Assembly: GCA_965247255.1 (NCBI GenBank)
Contig: CBDFGS010000009.1
Span: forward strand, 62,001 to 126,000
Source of the DNA: CBDFGS01 sp965247255
GTDB lineage: Bacteria; Chloroflexota; Dehalococcoidia; Lucifugimonadales; CAUZJF01
Length of the DNA stretch: 64,000 bases
Reading direction: 5' to 3'
Shown: positions 61,163 through 64,000 of the stretch, in pieces
How the letters are laid out: the number at the start of each line of letters is the position of its first letter
Numbering within the stretch: the first letter of the stretch is position 1
Position numbers and translations under genes: made by a program
Notes under the pieces: model-generated
What the model was told of the DNA's origin: nothing
What the model saw: only the letters and a program-made list of their open reading frames with translations
Databases searched by the model: none

Positions 61163-61168
61163 TATAAT
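61163..61168 (+). promoter_or_regulatory. TATAAT box of a probably leaderless gene
   Basis: A perfect -10 box ends 8 bases before GTG 61177 and 2 bases before GTG 61171. The expected start of transcription (about 61175) would leave no room for a ribosome site, so the message would begin at or near GTG 61177. No convincing -35 box is present. Confidence 0.5.
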
Positions 61169-61176
61169 TCGTGGCC

Positions 61177-61506
61177 GTGAGCAGATTAGCCGTTGCTGTC
61201 TTTTTGGCCGTGATGTTCGTCGCATTGGCGGCGGCCCCGGCGTGCGGGCGAGAACAGGGGGAGGAGACGCCGCCGACGGACTCGGTGACAGGCGCTGTGA
61301 TAGAGGTCGTGGTGACCTCTATCGTCGAGACCGCGACTTTGCGCGTCAGAGACGAAAGCGGCCGCGTGTGGATCTTCGACGCGCATGACTACCGCGGCAT
61401 GACGCCATCACACCTTCGTGAGCATATGCTGCAAGGGCTGGGTGTGGTGGTCAGGTTCCGCCGTGATGACGAGGCCCTGAGAGTATTGGAGATTACGGAC
61501 GGGTAA
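61177..61506 (+). CDS. Small exported lipoprotein of unknown function
   Basis: About 109 residues. The signal peptide SRLAVAVFLAVMFVALAAAP leads to a lipobox-like PAC. The mature part is a small beta-barrel-like domain: GAVIEVVVTSIVETATLRVR, DESGRVWIFDAHDYRG and VVVRFRRDDEALRVLEITDG, an OB-fold-like texture seen in short stand-alone exported proteins. No family recognised. The TATAAT box at 61163 suggests start GTG 61177 (GTG 61171 is possible). Confidence 0.65.
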   Translation: MSRLAVAVFLAVMFVALAAAPACGREQGEETPPTDSVTGAVIEVVVTSIVETATLRVRDESGRVWIFDAHDYRGMTPSHLREHMLQGLGVVVRFRRDDEALRVLEITDG

Positions 61507-61560
61507 GAGTCGGTTAGCGAGCAAAGCGTGAAGTGGAGGCTCGGGCGGTCCCGTTATGCT

Positions 61561-62133
61561 CTACCGCTGGGGGTGTTTCGTCGTCGCCCGTAGCTGCCTC
61601 GACCGGTAGGTTATATACCCCCCGCCGCCGACCAGCGCGGCGAAAGTCAGCAGCCAGACCAAGGTGCCCGCCAGCCCGGACCGAAGCGATGTCTCGGCAA
61701 GAGGCAACTCGAACGAAAAACTCTCCTCTCCAAGCACCTCGTCGCGGACATTGACCACGAGGGTCCAGTCGCCGGGCGAGGGGAAGGTTATGTTCGCGTC
61801 GTACCGGCTCCTGTCGTCGGGCGTGCTTATCGCGGGTGCGCGGAAGGCCGGGCGTCCCTCGGGGTCGTGCGCGACGAGCTCGATCCGAGCGCCAACAGCG
61901 GGCGCAGACGTCCCGACGTCGAGAGGCCTGACAGTGAAGTGGACCAGACCCACCACGGGCGGCTCCGGCTGCATCGCGACCGCAACGTTATAACGCTCGC
62001 CCCTGGATTCCATCGTCCCTGCGGTGTGTTCATCGGCAAGCGCCGGTGACGACAACGACAACGCCGCGAGGACGCCCCCGGCGAGACCGAGGCGGGCCAA
62101 GCCGCGCATTTTGGCGATTTCGTTGCCCATCAT
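61561..62133 (-). CDS. YtkA/FixH-like exported protein with C-terminal membrane anchor
   Basis: A 190-residue protein with a signal peptide (LARLGLAGGVLAALSLSSPA, cleavage after ALA). One beta sandwich of the YtkA/FixH type covers residues about 45-150 (NVAVAMQPEPPVVGLVHFTV, SRYDANITFPSPGDWTLVVN). A membrane segment near 160-178 (GTLVWLLTFAALVGGGGY) and a basic tail end it. Its ATG overlaps the stop of the thioredoxin-like gene by 4 bases, so the two are coupled. YtkA-like domains often accompany copper trafficking, and a cupredoxin is elsewhere in the window, but no metal ligands are obvious here. Confidence 0.75.
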   Translation of the reverse strand: MMGNEIAKMRGLARLGLAGGVLAALSLSSPALADEHTAGTMESRGERYNVAVAMQPEPPVVGLVHFTVRPLDVGTSAPAVGARIELVAHDPEGRPAFRAPAISTPDDRSRYDANITFPSPGDWTLVVNVRDEVLGEESFSFELPLAETSLRSGLAGTLVWLLTFAALVGGGGYITYRSRQLRATTKHPQR

Positions 62134-63101
62134 GGCCCTTCGGCGTCGGAGTCCATCGCCTTCAGCAAGGCCGCCTCCAGCTCCAGCTCCGTCACGAAGC
62201 CTTCGAACTTGGAGGCGATTCGACCGCTCCTATCGAGCACGAAGGTGAAAGGCTCGCTCTGCAAGCCCCACTCCTCCAACAGTGGCGAGAGCCGCCCTTT
62301 CGAGAGGTCTCCAAACATCTCGTTAGGGTTGTCGTATACCTCAATGTGGATGAAACCGGCCTCGCCCTGGTGTCGGTCCTTTATGGAAGAGACGACCCCA
62401 ACTTGCGGACCGCATGTTGCGGTCTGGCAATACGCGGGCGTCGCAAAAGTGACCACCGTTGCTTTGCCGCTCGAGACCGCGTCCGCCACGGTGATTGCGT
62501 ACAGCTCGGGGTCTGGCTCGCGGGCCGAGCTTATGTGCGAGAGATCCGGGACGTCCCCAGCCGTCCTGTTGCGGCTGAGAGGCGCCTTATCTCCAATGGC
62601 CGGGGACGAGCTCTTCTCCTTGACGACAAGACCGATCTGCCCAACCTGCTCGGCGCCGTCCTCCCCCATGAGCTGTACTACCAGCCCCCACCTCCCCGCG
62701 ACGTCGAACGAGACGTTGGCGACGTAGACGCCAGCCCTCCCCGTGGGCCAGGTTACGAACTTGGCCGGCGCGGAGAATCGGCGGACCTGAGGCGAGGGAT
62801 CGAGATAGAGGAACGCTACACGCGCCTCAGGGACGCGTATCGGCGTCAACGACGAGTCCAACACCCCGAAGGTGATCCGGTTGGGGCCGACTGCGACGTC
62901 GCTCACCCCGAGAGCCACGGTAAGTCCGGGGCTGCCCGAGCCTGCATCGGCCGAGGGTTCGAGCGTGGGTTCCAGAGAGGAAGATTCGCTACCAGAACAC
63001 GCTACGAGCGCTGATACCGCAACGCAGGCCGCGAGCTTTCGAAGACCTTCAGCGTACCTGCTTATTGCCGGACGCGCGAATAGACCGCGGAGGGCTGTCA
63101 T
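62130..63101 (-). CDS. Thioredoxin-like lipoprotein with YtkA-like N-terminal domain
   Basis: A 323-residue exported protein. ATG 63101 (MTALRGLFARPAISRYAEGL) gives a signal with lipobox LVAC (Cys 35); the frame open upstream is not needed. Residues about 60-165 are a YtkA-like beta domain (ARVAFLYLDPSPQVRRFSAP, GVYVANVSFDVAGRWGLVVQ). Residues 205-320 look like a thioredoxin fold with C225-x4-C230 in PAYCQTATCGP, a spacing closer to peroxiredoxin or SCO-type proteins than to CxxC reductases, and EPFTFVLDRSGRIASKFEGF. Likely an envelope redox or metal-delivery protein; partner unknown. Confidence 0.8.
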   Translation of the reverse strand: MTALRGLFARPAISRYAEGLRKLAACVAVSALVACSGSESSSLEPTLEPSADAGSGSPGLTVALGVSDVAVGPNRITFGVLDSSLTPIRVPEARVAFLYLDPSPQVRRFSAPAKFVTWPTGRAGVYVANVSFDVAGRWGLVVQLMGEDGAEQVGQIGLVVKEKSSSPAIGDKAPLSRNRTAGDVPDLSHISSAREPDPELYAITVADAVSSGKATVVTFATPAYCQTATCGPQVGVVSSIKDRHQGEAGFIHIEVYDNPNEMFGDLSKGRLSPLLEEWGLQSEPFTFVLDRSGRIASKFEGFVTELELEAALLKAMDSDAEGP

Positions 63102-63226
63102 TCCCAGGACCGTAGGGACGAAAATATCTGGAGATGTCAATGCGCCAGACCTGGCCGCCCGCGAGGCCCGCAGCGGCAGGCCCATCGACGGGCCCGTGAG
63201 TCGGCCGGCGGGTGTGCGACCCTCCA

Positions 63227-64000
63227 TCAATTGTAGTTCAACGTTGGCGCCCGTAGCGGGGGGATGATCGCGCTCTCCTCCAGCGGGTACGCCTCTTTCT
63301 GGTACACCTGGACGCGGTAGTGCCAGAAGTCCGGAACGAACAAGCGGCCTTCGTCGTCGACCCTTACCGACTTGACACCGCTGAGGCGTTTCTCTTGCTC
63401 CTGGTTGGCGCTCTCACGGACGCGTTGGAACCGCCCCGCGCGGGTCATCATGCGCTCCAGCGTCGATCTGGAAAGGGTGCCGTCGCCGATAAACTTCTGG
63501 ACGAAATGGCCGTCGGGAGCGTATAGCTGCACGCGATCGTTGCCGAAGTCGGCGACGTAGATATCGCCGTCTTTGTCGACGTCGATTCCGGCAGGCCGGA
63601 GCAGTTCGCCGTCACCACTCCCTGGTCTGCCGAACTTGAAGAGGAACTGACCGTCGGCGGCAAATTTCTGTACACGGTCGTTCCGCCAGTCGGCGACGTA
63701 GATGTCGCCCAGCTCGTCGATGGCGATCCCCCAGGGCATGTTGAACTCGCCGTCCCCGGCGCCGAAAGTCCCCCAATTCGACAGGAAGCGGCCTTCCTTC
63801 GTGAACTTCTGAATTCGACTGTTCATCGTGTCGACGACGAGCAGGTTCGCATCGGCGTCGAAGGCGATGCCTGACGGGCGGTCCAGCTCCCCGTCTCCGG
63901 AGCCGTGCCTGCCCCACATCCCCAGTACGTCGCCCTCCTTGTTATAGACGTTGATGCGGTGGGTCCCCTGGTCCGAGACGTAGAGGTTCTCGTCGCCATC
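63227..64000 (-). CDS. NHL-repeat protein, 5' end outside window
   Basis: The minus-strand frame is open through the window edge (DGDENLYVSDQGTHRINVYN), so the start lies beyond 64000. Each blade has the NHL form G-x-L-x-x-P-x-G-I-A-x-D-x-x-G-x-I-Y-V-A-D-x-x-N-x-R-V-Q-x-F: examples are PSGIAFDADANLLVVDTMNS, MPWGIAIDELGDIYVADWRN and RPAGIDVDKDGDIYVADFGN. At least five blades are present. NHL propellers bind proteins, RNA or glycans. It precedes the thioredoxin/YtkA genes in the same direction, with a gap of about 125 bases. Confidence 0.85.
   Translation of the reverse strand, partial: DGDENLYVSDQGTHRINVYNKEGDVLGMWGRHGSGDGELDRPSGIAFDADANLLVVDTMNSRIQKFTKEGRFLSNWGTFGAGDGEFNMPWGIAIDELGDIYVADWRNDRVQKFAADGQFLFKFGRPGSGDGELLRPAGIDVDKDGDIYVADFGNDRVQLYAPDGHFVQKFIGDGTLSRSTLERMMTRAGRFQRVRESANQEQEKRLSGVKSVRVDDEGRLFVPDFWHYRVQVYQKEAYPLEESAIIPPLRAPTLNYN

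Overview
The window is GC-rich DNA from a free-living bacterium. The gene content suggests a Chloroflexota lineage such as Dehalococcoidia/SAR202-like. The signs are LuxR-type regulators fused to TolB-like propellers, many Gfo/Idh/MocA dehydrogenases, DUF5317 and DUF4166 proteins, lipoproteins with Pro/Thr-rich linkers, and a tmRNA tag that starts with Gly. This placement is an inference from families; there is no rRNA in the window.

Layout. 1-2.5 kb: two carbohydrate-active genes (a GH32/43-like propeller and a GH51 arabinofuranosidase), then a dead tyrosine phosphatase. 3.4-5.4 kb: an RRM protein and a DEAD-box helicase, probably a cold-response pair. 5.6-10 kb (minus): a giant YadA-head-like surface protein followed by a Pro/Thr-rich secreted protein. 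10.4-14.5 kb: a graveyard of gene fragments, including a relic island next to the ssrA (tmRNA) gene. The island carries two recombinase C-termini, each touching a copy of the tmRNA 3' end. 14.6-18.7 kb: a cupredoxin lipoprotein, a Nudix hydrolase, and a lipoprotein gene split by an IS1380-family element. 19-21 kb: a large uncharacterised enzyme-like protein. 21-29.4 kb (minus): an SBBP/PKD propeller gene broken by a MITE-like insertion and a nonsense codon, a TolB/LVIVD lipoprotein, and two paralogous LuxR-HTH/membrane/TolB one-component regulators. 29.5-33.4 kb: a nucleosidase and a Gfo/Idh gene split by a second, nearly identical IS1380 copy. 33.4-36.6 kb: two SnoaL-like proteins, DUF4166 and a PQQ-type sugar dehydrogenase. 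36.8-41.9 kb: a probable operon of three Gfo/Idh/MocA dehydrogenases and a GHL10-like glycosidase. 42-44.5 kb: two repeat (propeller-like) proteins. 44.8-47 kb: a divergent dicarboxylate-type symporter coupled to an unknown protein. 47-49 kb: groES-groEL. 49.5-54.9 kb: a DUF1501 gene behind a palindromic operator-promoter and a leader peptide, an orphan DppB-type permease, a propeller lipoprotein, and a DUF318-type permease. 55-57 kb: a response regulator operon. 57.5-64 kb: a cyclophilin lipoprotein, a VWA/FHA-like membrane protein, and YtkA/thioredoxin-like exported proteins with an NHL protein running off the window.

Two themes stand out. First, there is a large exported beta-propeller/repeat repertoire, some of it wired to membrane transcription regulators. 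Second, the genome is being actively eroded: two IS insertions have 5-bp target duplications from which both host genes can be rebuilt exactly in silico, there is a MITE with a CTAG duplication, three genes carry single in-frame nonsense codons, and one glycosyltransferase carries two frameshifts. The frameshifts could also be assembly errors.
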